DNA from: Natronocella acetinitrilica
GTDB taxonomy: Bacteria > Pseudomonadota > Gammaproteobacteria > Nitrococcales > Aquisalimonadaceae
DNA: 64,000 nucleotides
Reading direction: 5' to 3'
Assembly: GCF_024170285.1 (NCBI RefSeq)
Contig: NZ_JALJXV010000004.1
Span: forward strand, 1 to 64,000
The notes under the pieces are model-generated. The model had not been told where the DNA came from and did not search any database. It saw only the letters and a program-made list of their open reading frames with translations. Both the position numbers and the translations under genes were made by a program. Of this stretch, positions 26,639 to 36,222 are shown one piece after another; positions within the stretch are counted from its first letter, which is position 1, and every line of letters starts with the position of its first letter.

Positions 26639-27606
26639 GTACCGTCGGCAGTCGCGAGGAGCAGGAGCTGCGGGCAGCCGAGACGCAGCGCCCAGGCCTG
26701 TTGCGGCGTATGCTGGCCAGCGATGTGTTCTACTCCTATCGGCGTCAGCCGGTGGTTATCGTCGCGAGCCTACTGACCCTCATCATGTTTGCCGGTGCGC
26801 TGTTTGCACCCTGGATTGCTCCACAGAACCCGTTCAACCCGGCGGAGCTGGAGTTGATCGACGCCTTTACCGAACCGTTCAGTACCTCGGATTTCACCGG
26901 CAACTACTATCTGCTCGGCACCGACAGCCAGGGCCGGGACGTGTTCTCGGCCATCCTCTATGGCTCGCGGATCTCGTTGCTGGTGGGTTTCTCGGCGGTG
27001 CTGTTTGCCTTGCTGATGGGCACGGGGCTTGGGCTCTATGCCGGGTATCGGGGCGGCTGGCCGGATGCACTGATCATGCGCATTGCCGATGTTCAGCTCA
27101 CGTTCCCCTCCATACTCATGGCGCTGCTCATCTTCGGTGTGATTCGCGGCATCCTGCCGCGATCCATGCACCAGGAGGCGGCGATCATTGTCCTGATTGT
27201 CGCCATTGGCCTGTCCGACTGGGTGCAGTACGCGCGGGCGGTGCGCGGTGCGACGATGGTGGAGAAGGGCAAGGAATACATTCAGGCGGCCCGGGTCATC
27301 GGCCTGCCGCCGCGGATCATCCTGATTCGCCACCTGCTGCCCAATGTGCTGCGGCCGGTGCTGGTGATTGGCACCATTGGCCTGGCGCTGGCCATCATCG
27401 CCGAGGCGACCCTGTCTTTCCTTGGTGTGGGCATGCCGCCTACCCAACCCAGCCTGGGCACGCTGATTCGCGTCGGCCAGGACTACATGTTCTCCGGTGA
27501 GTGGTGGATTCTGCTCTTTCCCGGCCTGGCGCTGCTCATACTGGCGCTTTCGGTCAATCTGCTAGGCGATTGGTTGCGCGATGTCCTCAACCCGAAACTC
27601 CGCTGA
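26635..27606 (+). CDS. Oligopeptide-type ABC transporter permease (DppC-like)
   Basis: A 323-aa permease with the DppC/OppC N-terminal tail, then a helix and six-helix core. LLGTDSQGRDVFSAILYGSRISL and the EAA-loop EYIQAARVIGLPPRIILIRHLLPNVL are family signatures. The C-terminus GDWLRDVLNPKLR is also typical. It overlaps the following ATPase gene by 26 bp, indicating coupled translation within the importer operon. Confidence 0.95.
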   Translation: MSTVGSREEQELRAAETQRPGLLRRMLASDVFYSYRRQPVVIVASLLTLIMFAGALFAPWIAPQNPFNPAELELIDAFTEPFSTSDFTGNYYLLGTDSQGRDVFSAILYGSRISLLVGFSAVLFALLMGTGLGLYAGYRGGWPDALIMRIADVQLTFPSILMALLIFGVIRGILPRSMHQEAAIIVLIVAIGLSDWVQYARAVRGATMVEKGKEYIQAARVIGLPPRIILIRHLLPNVLRPVLVIGTIGLALAIIAEATLSFLGVGMPPTQPSLGTLIRVGQDYMFSGEWWILLFPGLALLILALSVNLLGDWLRDVLNPKLR

Positions 27607-28576
27607 TCAGGCGCTATTGTCGGTGCGCAACCTGCGGGTGGAGTTTCCGACCCGCCATGGCACCCTGGTGGCGCTTGATGACGTGTCCTTCGACATCGCA
27701 CCCGGCGAAGTCCTGGGGGTGGTGGGGGAGTCCGGCGCCGGCAAATCCATGACCGGCAACGCCGTGATTCGCTTGCTGGAGCCGCCCGGGCGCATTGCCG
27801 GCGGTGAGATCAGGCTGCGCGGCGAACGCATCGACGATCTGCCGGAAAGTGCATTCCGTCGCTTGCGTGGACGGCGTATCGGCATGATCTTCCAGGACCC
27901 GCTGACCAGTCTGAATCCGCTGTTCGCCATCGGCGACCAGATCGTCGAGACCATCCGCGCGCATCTGCCGCTCACCGAGAAGCAGGCCCGGGCCCGGGCG
28001 CTGGCGTTGCTGAAAGAGGTGGGTATTCCGGCGGCGGAGAACCGCATCAATGCCTATCCCCATGAGTTCTCCGGTGGCATGCGTCAACGGGTGGTTATTG
28101 CCCTGGCGTTGGCCGCCGAGCCGGAGCTGGTGATCGCCGATGAGCCCACCACGGCGCTGGATGTCTCCGTACAGGCACAGATCCTGGCCTTGTTGAAGCG
28201 ACTCTGCGCCGATCATGGCACCGCCGTGATGCTGGTGACCCACGACATGGGGGTGATCGCGGAGACCGCCGACCGGGTCGCCGTGATGTACGCCGGACGC
28301 CTGGCCGAGATCGGTCCGGTGGATGCGGTTATCCGTGAACCGCGCCACCCCTACACCCAGGGCCTGATGGAGTCGATTCCGTCCATGCACGAGACCCGTC
28401 AGCGCTTGCACCAGATCAACGGGTCCATGCCCAGGCTGGCGGCCATACCCGCAGGCTGTGCGTTCAATCCACGATGCCCCCGGGTCATGGAGCGCTGTCG
28501 CCGTGAGGTGCCAGGGCTGCGTCAGGCTGGCACATCGCGGGCGGCATGCTGGCTGTATCAGGGGGATGTCCCGTGA
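27581..28576 (+). CDS. Oligopeptide-type ABC transporter ATPase (DppD-like)
   Basis: A 331-aa ATPase. Walker A is GESGAGKS, the signature is FSGGMRQR, Walker B is LVIADEPTTALDV, and the H-loop is VMLVTHDMGV. The C-terminal oligo_HPY extension has the expected CAFNPRCPRVMERC, with cysteines for an iron-sulfur site in some members. It forms a heterodimer with the next ATPase. The ATG overlaps the end of the permease gene. Confidence 0.96.
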   Translation: MSSTRNSADQALLSVRNLRVEFPTRHGTLVALDDVSFDIAPGEVLGVVGESGAGKSMTGNAVIRLLEPPGRIAGGEIRLRGERIDDLPESAFRRLRGRRIGMIFQDPLTSLNPLFAIGDQIVETIRAHLPLTEKQARARALALLKEVGIPAAENRINAYPHEFSGGMRQRVVIALALAAEPELVIADEPTTALDVSVQAQILALLKRLCADHGTAVMLVTHDMGVIAETADRVAVMYAGRLAEIGPVDAVIREPRHPYTQGLMESIPSMHETRQRLHQINGSMPRLAAIPAGCAFNPRCPRVMERCRREVPGLRQAGTSRAACWLYQGDVP

Positions 28577-29607
28577 GCGCGCAGGAACTGTTGCGGGCCG
28601 AGGGTATCGCGCGTCATTTCGACGTCTCCCGCCCCTGGCTGAACCGCGTGCTGGAGCGGCAGCCCCGACTCATGCTGCGGGCCGTGGATGGGGTGAACCT
28701 GTCCATCCGCCGCGGTGAGACCGTGGCGCTGGTGGGGGAGTCCGGCTGTGGCAAGTCCACGGTGGCGCGACTGATCGTGGGCTTGTACGGGCTCACTGCC
28801 GGCAAGCTGTTTTTCGACGGCAACGACATCACCGGGCTCAGCCGCCTCAGCGGTCGGCGCGCCGCTGCCATCCGGCGCCGCTTCCAGATGATCTTCCAGG
28901 ACCCTTACGCCAGCCTGAACCCCTTGTGGCGGGTGAGTTCCATCATTGCCGAACCGCTGAAGTTCTTCGACATCGAGACCTCCGCTGCAGGGCGTCGCCG
29001 CCGGGTTGGTGAGTTGCTTGAACAGGTAGGGCTCAGTGCCGCGGACGGGGCACGATATCCCCACGAGTTCTCCGGTGGCCAGCGCCAGCGCATCTCCATT
29101 GCACGGGCGCTGGCCAACGAGCCGGAGTTCCTGATTTGCGATGAGCCTACCTCGGCACTGGATGTCTCCGTGCAGGCGCAGATTCTGAACCTCATGAGCG
29201 ATCTGCAGGAACGCCATGGTTTGACCTACCTGTTCATCAGCCATGACATGGCGGTGGTCAAGCACATGGCCGACCGGATCGCGGTGATGTACCTGGGGCG
29301 TATCGCAGAGATCGCATCGCGGGAAAAGCTGTTCCAGACTCCCCGGCATCCCTACACACGCATGCTGCTCACAGCCGTCCCCTCATTGACCAAGCGGGAT
29401 CGGACACGCACGGGGATCGAGGGCGAGGTGCCCAATCCCGTCAATCCGCCATCCGGCTGCAGTTTTCACCCGCGCTGCCCGTTCGCCAACGAGCGTTGCC
29501 GTCGCGAATTGCCTGAGCTCAGGTCGGTAGCCGGTGGTGGGGAGGTCGCCTGTCATGGGGTCGAGGAAGGGCGGATCGGCGCTGTGAGTGAATCCGTGAC
29601 TTCTTGA
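28573..29607 (+). CDS. Oligopeptide-type ABC transporter ATPase (DppF-like)
   Basis: A 344-aa ATPase with GESGCGKS (Walker A), FSGGQRQR (signature), FLICDEPTSALDV (Walker B) and YLFISHDMAVVK (H-loop). I chose GTG 28573, which overlaps the previous stop codon (GTGA) and has GGGGGA upstream; an ATG nine codons earlier at 28546 would lengthen the overlap without a better site. The C-terminus has the oligo_HPY CSFHPRCPFANERC. It ends the importer operon, and its last 55 bp overlap, tail to tail, the end of the GGDEF/EAL gene. Confidence 0.94.
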   Translation: MSAQELLRAEGIARHFDVSRPWLNRVLERQPRLMLRAVDGVNLSIRRGETVALVGESGCGKSTVARLIVGLYGLTAGKLFFDGNDITGLSRLSGRRAAAIRRRFQMIFQDPYASLNPLWRVSSIIAEPLKFFDIETSAAGRRRRVGELLEQVGLSAADGARYPHEFSGGQRQRISIARALANEPEFLICDEPTSALDVSVQAQILNLMSDLQERHGLTYLFISHDMAVVKHMADRIAVMYLGRIAEIASREKLFQTPRHPYTRMLLTAVPSLTKRDRTRTGIEGEVPNPVNPPSGCSFHPRCPFANERCRRELPELRSVAGGGEVACHGVEEGRIGAVSESVTS

Positions 29608-32600
29608 GAGCACTGGTCGGCCAGCTGATCCTGCAGAAACTCATGCAGTGGCTTCGGCATGCCGTAGAGGTAGCCCTGGAAGTAGCGACAGCCCCGTTCC
29701 AGCAGAAAGTCCCTGTGCGCGGGCGTTTCCACACCCTCGCCCACGACCTGCAGGCCAAGATGCCGGGCGACGGAAAGAATGCCCTCCACCAAGGCCGCGT
29801 CGTTGGCATCCGTGGGTGCATCCTGCACGAAGGTGCGATCAATCTTCAGTTCATGCAGGGGCAGGCGTTTCAGGTAGGCCAGCGACGAATACCCCGTGCC
29901 GAAGTCGTCCACGGAAAAGCGCACGCCCAGGGTCGACAGTTCCGCCATCTTGGCAGCCGTATCAACGATGTCCTCGATCACCAGAGACTCCGTGACCTCC
30001 AGCACCAGCAACTCGGGGTCGGCGCCGCTTGCCTCCAGCCAGTGTTTGATGCCGGATACCAGTTCGGGCTGGCGGAACTGCCGTGGGCTGATGTTCACCG
30101 CCAGGCGGAGACGCTGGCCGTGATCGGTCAGTGTGCGTGAGAGCTGCGCCGCCTGCCCCAGCACCCAGTCGCCGATCTTGATAATGAGGCCGGACTGCTC
30201 GGCCACGGGGATGAAGGCGGCGGGTGAGATGAGTCCTCTCTCCGGATGGCGCCAGCGCAGCAACAACTCCGCACCGATGCGCACGCCGTTATGATCCACC
30301 TGGGGCTGCAACCAGACCTCAAGCTCATTGCGTGCAATCGCATGGCGCAGGTCCCCTTCCAGGGCAAACCGGTCCTGGGCGGCCTCGCGCATGGCCGGCA
30401 CAAAAGCGGTCACGCCATCGCGACCCAGTTGCTTGGCGCGATACATGGCGGTGTCCGCCTCGCGGAGCAACTCATCGACCCGGTCATCGGGTTTGGGAAA
30501 GGTGGTGTAGCCCACGCTTGCCCCGAGGTGATAGTTGAGATCGCCGATGCGGAAGGGTGTGCTGAGTGTCTGCCGCAGCTTGTCGGCCACTTGTCGTGCC
30601 TGGACACTGGCCTGGCAGCTCTCATCCGCAAGGTTTACCAACACGATGACGAATTCATCGCCACCGAGGCGGGCCACGGTGTCCTGACGCCGTAACTCTG
30701 CCTGCAAACGCGCCGCGACGGCGATCAGCAGGTCATCACCCACCGCATGACCGCGGGCATCGTTGAGCTGCTTGAAGTGATCCAGGTCAATGAACAGCAC
30801 GGCACCGTAGTTGCCGCTACGCCGGGCGGCATCCAGTGCCTGGCCGAGCCGGTCCTGCAGTAATCGGCGGTTCGGGAGAGCGGTAAGCGGGTCGAAAAAG
30901 GCGAGTTTGCGGATCTCGCTCTCCGCCTGCTTCCGGGCACTGATGTCCTCGCCGACAACCACCAGCTGCAGTAGATGACCATTGTCATCCCGAATCGGGG
31001 TGAGGGTGACGGACTCCCAGTACTGCTGACCGTTCTTGCGGTGGGCCTGGTACTCGCCCTGCCATTCTGCAAAGTTGCGAAAGGCGTCAGCGCAGGTGTC
31101 GTTCTCGGCATGGCCGAATCGCTGAACGATCAGCGTTTGCATTGGCCGGCCGACCACGTCGGCGCTGGTGAAGCCGGTTACATCTTCGAACTGCTTGTTG
31201 ATGTAGCGGACGATGCCGTCGCCATCGGTAATCAGAATGTGGCTGGAACTCTGATCCACGGCCCTGGACAGCGAGCGCAGCGTGTCCTGATCCCGCCGGC
31301 GCTCAACGATCAGGCTGGCCATGGAGGTGGCGAATTCGATGAGATCGAATTCGCGCTCGCCCGGTGCTCCAAAGGACTCCGGGTAAATCGCAAAGGTGCC
31401 CAGCAGCTCGCCGCCGGAGTCGAAGAATGGCGTTGACCAGCAGCCGTGGAGCCAATCGAAGCCGGCCACCTTGTGTCGCACACCCTGCCACAGCGGATCG
31501 GTTCGAATGTCCGTGACGATCACCGATTCCCGCCGCGCCGCTGCTGTGCCGCAGGAGCCCGACCCCTCGCCGATGGGTGTGCCGTCAACCAGTTGGTTGT
31601 AGGTGGGGGGCAGGCTCGGAGCCGCCCCCTGACGCAGGATGCCCTGGGCGTTGTCCGCCAGCAGGACGCTGCAGCGGATTCCCGGGGACTGTGCCTCCAT
31701 GAACAGCAGCATTTCTTCCAGCAGGTGGGTCAGGGGCTGGTCGGTGGAAATCCGCTCCAGGAGTCGGGCCTGGGCCTGATGCCGTTGCTCCAGGCGTTTG
31801 CGCTCTGATATATCCCGGGCAATACCCTCAATGGCTTCCGGCAGGCCATCGGCACCCTCTACAAGGCTATCGCTGAGCTCCAGCCAGACCAGATGGCCGT
31901 CGCGATGAAAGCAGCGGATCACCAGGGGATCGCCCATGCCAGAGGCCCGCTGCAGGTGCCGCTCCAGCATGGCCCTGTCGTCGGCGTGGGTCATCCGGAA
32001 TACGAGGTTGGGATCAGCAGCGTAGTCGGCCGCTATGTAACCCAGCATCCGTTCGACAGCGGGGCTGATGTATTCCACATGGCCTCGCTTGCGGAGGCTG
32101 AAGCGGTAGATGATGTCCGGCGCGTTTTCCGCCAGGCGCCGGAAGCGTGCCTCGCTGTCGCGCAGCGCAGTTTCGGTGCGTTTCTGCTCCGTGATATCGC
32201 GGCCCACTGAGACGATTTCGCAGGGTCGACCTGCTTGATCCCGCACCGCGTTGGCTGACCAGGCAAACCAGCGCCAGCCGTCGCAAGTCTTGCCTCGCTG
32301 CTCCAGGTAGACCCGGAAAGGCGGCTCAAGGATCTGCTCCATGGCGCGGAGCGTGGACTCGCGATCCTCCTCATGGACAAGCGGCATGAAGGGCTTGCCC
32401 AGCAAGTCCGCCTCGGCAAGACCAAACGTGCGGCAGTAAGACGGGCTTGCGAACAGGTAGTTGCCTTGCAGATCGACCTTTAGGACAAGTTCGTTCTGGT
32501 TGGTTACCAGCAGACGGTACTTTTCTTCGCTGTCCCGCAGGCGCCGCTCGACGTCCGCCCAGTCAGCGGACGTTGCCGCTGTTGCGCACCATGGGTCGGC

Positions 32601-32645
32601 GGCGACCGTCCTGGAACGGAGCCCCTTGTCGCCTTTATCGGCCAT
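29553..32645 (-). CDS. Multi-sensor cyclic-di-GMP protein: PAS-PAS-GAF-PAS-GGDEF-EAL
   Basis: A 1030-aa soluble signalling protein with no membrane helices. In order: PAS (about 40-160), PAS with PAC (165-290), GAF (300-450, VLLADNAQGILRQGA), PAS (455-575, ILITDGDGIVRYINKQFEDVTGF), GGDEF at 580-745 (catalytic GGDEF at 661-665, intact), and EAL (760-1015). The EAL domain keeps the catalytic Glu in GAELLLRWRHP, the NIS and EVTES motifs, and DDFGTGYSSL, so it could be an active phosphodiesterase as well as a diguanylate cyclase. Ligands of the sensor domains are unknown. It stands alone, with its 3-prime end overlapping the dppF-like gene on the other strand. Confidence 0.95.
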   Translation of the reverse strand: MADKGDKGLRSRTVAADPWCATAATSADWADVERRLRDSEEKYRLLVTNQNELVLKVDLQGNYLFASPSYCRTFGLAEADLLGKPFMPLVHEEDRESTLRAMEQILEPPFRVYLEQRGKTCDGWRWFAWSANAVRDQAGRPCEIVSVGRDITEQKRTETALRDSEARFRRLAENAPDIIYRFSLRKRGHVEYISPAVERMLGYIAADYAADPNLVFRMTHADDRAMLERHLQRASGMGDPLVIRCFHRDGHLVWLELSDSLVEGADGLPEAIEGIARDISERKRLEQRHQAQARLLERISTDQPLTHLLEEMLLFMEAQSPGIRCSVLLADNAQGILRQGAAPSLPPTYNQLVDGTPIGEGSGSCGTAAARRESVIVTDIRTDPLWQGVRHKVAGFDWLHGCWSTPFFDSGGELLGTFAIYPESFGAPGEREFDLIEFATSMASLIVERRRDQDTLRSLSRAVDQSSSHILITDGDGIVRYINKQFEDVTGFTSADVVGRPMQTLIVQRFGHAENDTCADAFRNFAEWQGEYQAHRKNGQQYWESVTLTPIRDDNGHLLQLVVVGEDISARKQAESEIRKLAFFDPLTALPNRRLLQDRLGQALDAARRSGNYGAVLFIDLDHFKQLNDARGHAVGDDLLIAVAARLQAELRRQDTVARLGGDEFVIVLVNLADESCQASVQARQVADKLRQTLSTPFRIGDLNYHLGASVGYTTFPKPDDRVDELLREADTAMYRAKQLGRDGVTAFVPAMREAAQDRFALEGDLRHAIARNELEVWLQPQVDHNGVRIGAELLLRWRHPERGLISPAAFIPVAEQSGLIIKIGDWVLGQAAQLSRTLTDHGQRLRLAVNISPRQFRQPELVSGIKHWLEASGADPELLVLEVTESLVIEDIVDTAAKMAELSTLGVRFSVDDFGTGYSSLAYLKRLPLHELKIDRTFVQDAPTDANDAALVEGILSVARHLGLQVVGEGVETPAHRDFLLERGCRYFQGYLYGMPKPLHEFLQDQLADQCSQEVTDSLTAPIRPSSTP

Positions 32646-32768
32646 GCCTGTCCTCGAACTCGCCTGCTGTGCCGTTTTGGTTACATTTTTGTTTTGACCC
32701 TCAAGTATCGGTCAAAAAATGACCAGATGCTGCGATAGGCTGCACAGTTTGTCCGCATTTCAGTGACT

Positions 32769-33668
32769 TCAATTCGTCGGATCGATGCCCCGCAAGAGCC
32801 GAAGCACGCTGGAGAAATCAAGCCCACCGTTACCGCTGGCCGAGTGAGCGCGGTACAGCGCGCTGGCGAGAGAGCCCATGGGCAATGACACGTTCGCCTT
32901 CAACCCCGCATCCATGGCAAGACCAAGATCCTTGACGATGAGATCGGTGAGGAAGCCGCCTTCATAACCACGACTGGCCGGACTGGTCTCCATGACGCCA
33001 GGCCACGGGTTATAGACCTGAAGCGCCCAGTTATTTCCGGAGCTCGCCTTCATGATCTCCGAGACCAGTGCCGGGTCGAGGCCGTTGGCATCCGCCAGGT
33101 TCAACGCTTCGGCGGTGCCAATCATGAGTACGCCAAGCAGCATGTTGTTGCACATCTTGGCGATCTGTCCGGCACCGCTGCCGCCGGCATGAAAGACCGC
33201 CTTGCCCATGGTCTCCAGGACTGGACGGACGGTCTCCACGGCGTCGGCTGGCCCACCACAGATGAACGTAAGCGTGCCCGCCGCAGCGCCGGCGACACCG
33301 CCGGAGACAGGGGCGTCAATGAATGTCAGGCCCTGCTGCTCCGCCGCCGAAGCGACTGTACGGGCTTCGTCCGCCGAGATGGTGGAGCAGTCCACCAGCA
33401 GGGTGTTGTCGGCGACCACCTGCAGAATGCCGGCTTCTCTCAGGTATAGCCCGTGGACGTGCTTGCCGGCAGGCAACATGGAAATCACGATCTCCTGGTC
33501 GCGGGCCGCCGCCAGGGCCGAGTCCGCTGCAGTGGCGCCCTCGGCGACCAGGGTCTGCACGGGGGTTCTTTGCAGGTCGAAGACGGTAACCGCATGCCCG
33601 GCCCTGATCAGGTTGCGGGCCATGGGCGCGCCCATGTTGCCGAGACCGATGAATCCGATGCGCTTCAT
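32769..33668 (-). CDS. mmsB: 3-hydroxyisobutyrate dehydrogenase (MmsB-like)
   Basis: A 299-aa beta-hydroxyacid dehydrogenase. The Rossmann motif is GFIGLGNMGAPMARNLIRAGH at the N-terminus. Family motifs follow: FIDAPVSGGVAGAAAGTLTFI, SGNNWALQVYNPWPGVMETSPASRGYEGGF and VKDLGLAMDAG, with the catalytic Lys expected in the segment around GAGQIAKMCNN. It oxidises 3-hydroxyisobutyrate to methylmalonate semialdehyde in valine breakdown; tartronate semialdehyde reductase is the main alternative in the family. It overlaps the end of the MocR regulator gene by four bases, so the two are co-transcribed. Confidence 0.87.
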   Translation of the reverse strand: MKRIGFIGLGNMGAPMARNLIRAGHAVTVFDLQRTPVQTLVAEGATAADSALAAARDQEIVISMLPAGKHVHGLYLREAGILQVVADNTLLVDCSTISADEARTVASAAEQQGLTFIDAPVSGGVAGAAAGTLTFICGGPADAVETVRPVLETMGKAVFHAGGSGAGQIAKMCNNMLLGVLMIGTAEALNLADANGLDPALVSEIMKASSGNNWALQVYNPWPGVMETSPASRGYEGGFLTDLIVKDLGLAMDAGLKANVSLPMGSLASALYRAHSASGNGGLDFSSVLRLLRGIDPTN

Positions 33669-35116
33669 GACAGCTCCTCATTTTTCTGGTGATGGGGTTC
33701 CCGGGCCAGGTGGCCCAGCAGGCGAATTGCGGTATCCATATCCGTGCCCCAGGGCCGGGAGCAATTGATACGGCAACAGTCGGCGTAGCGTCGACCGGTG
33801 GAAAACAGCGTGCCGGGTGCAATCAACACCCCGGCGTTGGCGGCGTGTCGTTGAAAAGCCTCGCTATCCAGGCCGGGCACTCGCACCCAGATGACGTAAC
33901 CGCCGGCAGGGTTGGTTACCTCCGTGCCTGCCGGGAAGTACTGATCCACCAGATGGACAGCGCGGCTGATGTTGGTCATGTAGCTGGCCCGAACACGCCG
34001 CAGATGTCTGTCGATGCCACCACCCTGTAGCAATTCCGTGAGTGCCCGTTGAGCAAGACCCGGCGCCGCAAGCTGGCCGGCGAACTGCAACTGGCAGAGG
34101 CGCTCGCTCAGGCGAGGTGACGACACCCAGCCCACGCGCAAGTCCGGAGCCAGGGTCTTGGAGAACGAATTGCAGTAGACGACCCGGTCCGCCTGATCGA
34201 ATGCCCGGACTGGCAACGCTCGCGAGCCATCGTGGGCCAGATCGCCGTAGACATCGTCTTCGACGATAGTGAAGTTGTGGCTACCCGCCATGGAAACCAG
34301 GCGTTGCCGGTGAGATTCGGGCATGCAACTCCCTGTCGGGTTACTGTAGCTGGGTACCAGCACGCAGGCGCGAATAGGCCAGTTGTCCAGCGCCATTCGC
34401 AGTGCTTCCAGGCTGAGCCCCGTCTCCGGGTGGCTGGGTATCTCCAGTGCCTTGAGTCGATGGGCCTCCAGCACCTGCAACAGACCGTAGTAGGTGGGCG
34501 ACTCGACAGCAACCAGGTCGCCCGGCGCGCAAACTGACTGCAGGGCAAGGCCAAGCGCCTGCTGGCAGCCACCGGTGATGACAATGTCGGCGGGGTCTAC
34601 CGGGCAACCGTTGAGGTGCATGCGGCGGGCGATTGCCTGGCGCAGGGGTGCGTGACCCGGCGGAAAGTCATACAGGGCGTCATCCGGACCACGGCGTCGT
34701 GCAGCGCTGACCAGTGCCTTGTTGACGAGCCGCAGCGGCAACTGTTGCGCATCCGGCATGGCGGCAGCCAGCGACAGCATGCCCTCGGACTGCCCACCCC
34801 GGAGCAGTTGCAGCACTCTGTCCTGCCCGTCAATCGCCTGGGGAGAAGGGGTGATGTCTGCCTGCGGCGCGGGAAGCGATCTCTTTCGCGACGCTCGAAC
34901 ATAGTAGCCGGACCGCGGCCGTGCCTCGACGCGGCCAAAGGACTCCAACTGCTCCATTGCCCGCAGAACTGTGGAGACGCTCACAGAGAACTCCCGTGCA
35001 AGCCGTCGTACGCCAGGGAGTCGCTGCCCGGCCTGGTAGACCCCATCATCCATCCTCTCGGAGAGGGTATCGGTCAGGTGTTGGTAGCGTGTGCGGTGTC
35101 GATCCGGTGGCGTCAT
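33665..35116 (-). CDS. MocR-type GntR/aminotransferase-domain transcription regulator
   Basis: A 483-aa regulator. The first 75 residues are a GntR winged helix (RLPGVRRLAREFSVSVSTVLRAMEQLESFG), then a linker, then a class I aminotransferase-like domain. That domain carries ITGGCQQALGLALQ, SYSNPTGSCMP, EDDVYGDL and the PLP lysine in CNSFSKTLAPDLRVGW. MocR proteins use PLP-bound ligand to control nearby amino-acid genes. The start is uncertain: ATG 35116 gives a normal N-terminus, while 35143 (492 aa) is also open; neither has a strong ribosome-binding site. It is divergent from the class IV aminotransferase gene, a common MocR arrangement, and overlaps mmsB. Confidence 0.9.
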   Translation of the reverse strand: MTPPDRHRTRYQHLTDTLSERMDDGVYQAGQRLPGVRRLAREFSVSVSTVLRAMEQLESFGRVEARPRSGYYVRASRKRSLPAPQADITPSPQAIDGQDRVLQLLRGGQSEGMLSLAAAMPDAQQLPLRLVNKALVSAARRRGPDDALYDFPPGHAPLRQAIARRMHLNGCPVDPADIVITGGCQQALGLALQSVCAPGDLVAVESPTYYGLLQVLEAHRLKALEIPSHPETGLSLEALRMALDNWPIRACVLVPSYSNPTGSCMPESHRQRLVSMAGSHNFTIVEDDVYGDLAHDGSRALPVRAFDQADRVVYCNSFSKTLAPDLRVGWVSSPRLSERLCQLQFAGQLAAPGLAQRALTELLQGGGIDRHLRRVRASYMTNISRAVHLVDQYFPAGTEVTNPAGGYVIWVRVPGLDSEAFQRHAANAGVLIAPGTLFSTGRRYADCCRINCSRPWGTDMDTAIRLLGHLAREPHHQKNEELS

Positions 35117-35131
35117 GCAACACAGTTCCAG

Positions 35132-35204
35132 CAGATTAGGCATAACAGATGAGTCAGACACTAATCTGTACTGGTTCAAAAATCCATATTCTGAATCTGT
35201 ATTG
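35132..35204. promoter_or_regulatory. Repeated ATCTGT sites between MocR gene and aminotransferase gene
   Basis: AATCTGTACTG (35163-35173) and AATCTGTATTG (35194-35204) are direct repeats, 31 bp apart. In addition CAGATTAG (35132-35139) and CTAATCTG (35161-35168) form an inverted repeat, and ACAGAT appears at 35145-35150. GabR, the best studied MocR member, binds two direct repeats about three helical turns apart, so this is a plausible operator array for the neighbouring MocR protein. Confidence 0.6.
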
Positions 35205-35256
35205 TTTGTGGCTGGCGGGATAGGCTCACTGAACAGATCTTTGCCGGGAGTGGATG

Positions 35257-36150
35257 ATGACCGCGGAAATGACCATCTGGAAGAACGGCGTGCTGGTGGA
35301 GCCGGCGCAGGCGGTGGTGTCGGTGCTCGATCACGGTTTATTGTATGGCGATGGCGTGTTCGAAGGTGTGCGCTATTACAGACGAACGCCGTTCCGTCTG
35401 GAGCGTCACCTGCGGCGCCTCGCCCGATCTGCCGCAGGTATCGGGCTGACAATTCCCTATGATCTGCCGGCACTGGCTGCCGCCGTGCAACAAACTGTGG
35501 ATGCCGCGGACCCGGAAGACGGCTATCTGCGAATCGTGGTGACCCGGGGCGAGGGTAGCCTGGGGGTGAATCCGCAGGGCTGTGAGCGACAGACCGTGTT
35601 CATCATTGCAGCCCAACTCGCCGTTGTACCGTCGGATCGTGTCGAGCAGGGGGTGCGGGCTATCACCGCCAGCCTTCGGCGCCTGCCGCCGGATTGTCTG
35701 GATCCGCGAATCAAGAGCCTGAATTACCTCACCGGTGTGATGGCCCGTGCCGAGGCCAACAGGGCGGGTGCCGATGAAGCACTGCTGCTCAACCGCAACG
35801 GCCATGTGGTGGAGGCGAGCGTCGCCAATCTCTTCGTGGTCCGGGGTGACACACTCTGTACGCCGCCGGTCACGGATGGAGCGCTGGACGGGATTACCCG
35901 GGCAACGGTCATGGAGGTGGCGCCTGCCTGTGGTTTGCGGGTAGCAGAGCGCAGCCTGACGCTGGTGGATGTGTACGACGCTGATGAGGCGCTTCTGACC
36001 GGGACCGGAGCCGGCCTGTTGCCCCTGCGGGAAGTCGATGGTCGGTTGATCCGCACCTGCCCCGGGCCCGCATTCCGCAGCCTGCAATCGGCCTACCGAA
36101 ACCTGGTGGCAGCGGAGAGCGCAGCGGCAGCGCCGCTCGCCCTTGCCTAG
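35257..36150 (+). CDS. Class IV aminotransferase (branched-chain/D-amino-acid type)
   Basis: A 297-aa fold-type IV PLP enzyme. Motifs: GDGVFEGVRYY, PLP lysine K153 in RIKSLNYLTGVMA, and VEASVANLFVV with ALDGITRATVMEVA for cofactor phosphate binding. It is close to IlvE and D-alanine aminotransferases; specificity is not clear from sequence, but a neighbouring 3-hydroxyisobutyrate dehydrogenase favours branched-chain substrates. I chose ATG 35257 over the adjacent 35254 for better spacing from GGGAG. It is divergent from the MocR regulator that probably controls it. Confidence 0.88.
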   Translation: MTAEMTIWKNGVLVEPAQAVVSVLDHGLLYGDGVFEGVRYYRRTPFRLERHLRRLARSAAGIGLTIPYDLPALAAAVQQTVDAADPEDGYLRIVVTRGEGSLGVNPQGCERQTVFIIAAQLAVVPSDRVEQGVRAITASLRRLPPDCLDPRIKSLNYLTGVMARAEANRAGADEALLLNRNGHVVEASVANLFVVRGDTLCTPPVTDGALDGITRATVMEVAPACGLRVAERSLTLVDVYDADEALLTGTGAGLLPLREVDGRLIRTCPGPAFRSLQSAYRNLVAAESAAAAPLALA

Positions 36151-36222
36151 CCACACAAGGCTGGCGTATGGTCCTTGCGATTCCGCGACATTCCAACGGC
36201 AGCGGGTAATGGAGGGCTGTTC

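Noticed and set aside
32710-32724. GGTCA-AAAAA-TGACC hairpin upstream of the GGDEF/EAL gene
   Set aside because: Five-bp arms around an A-run; no downstream T-tract, so neither a terminator nor a convincing operator.
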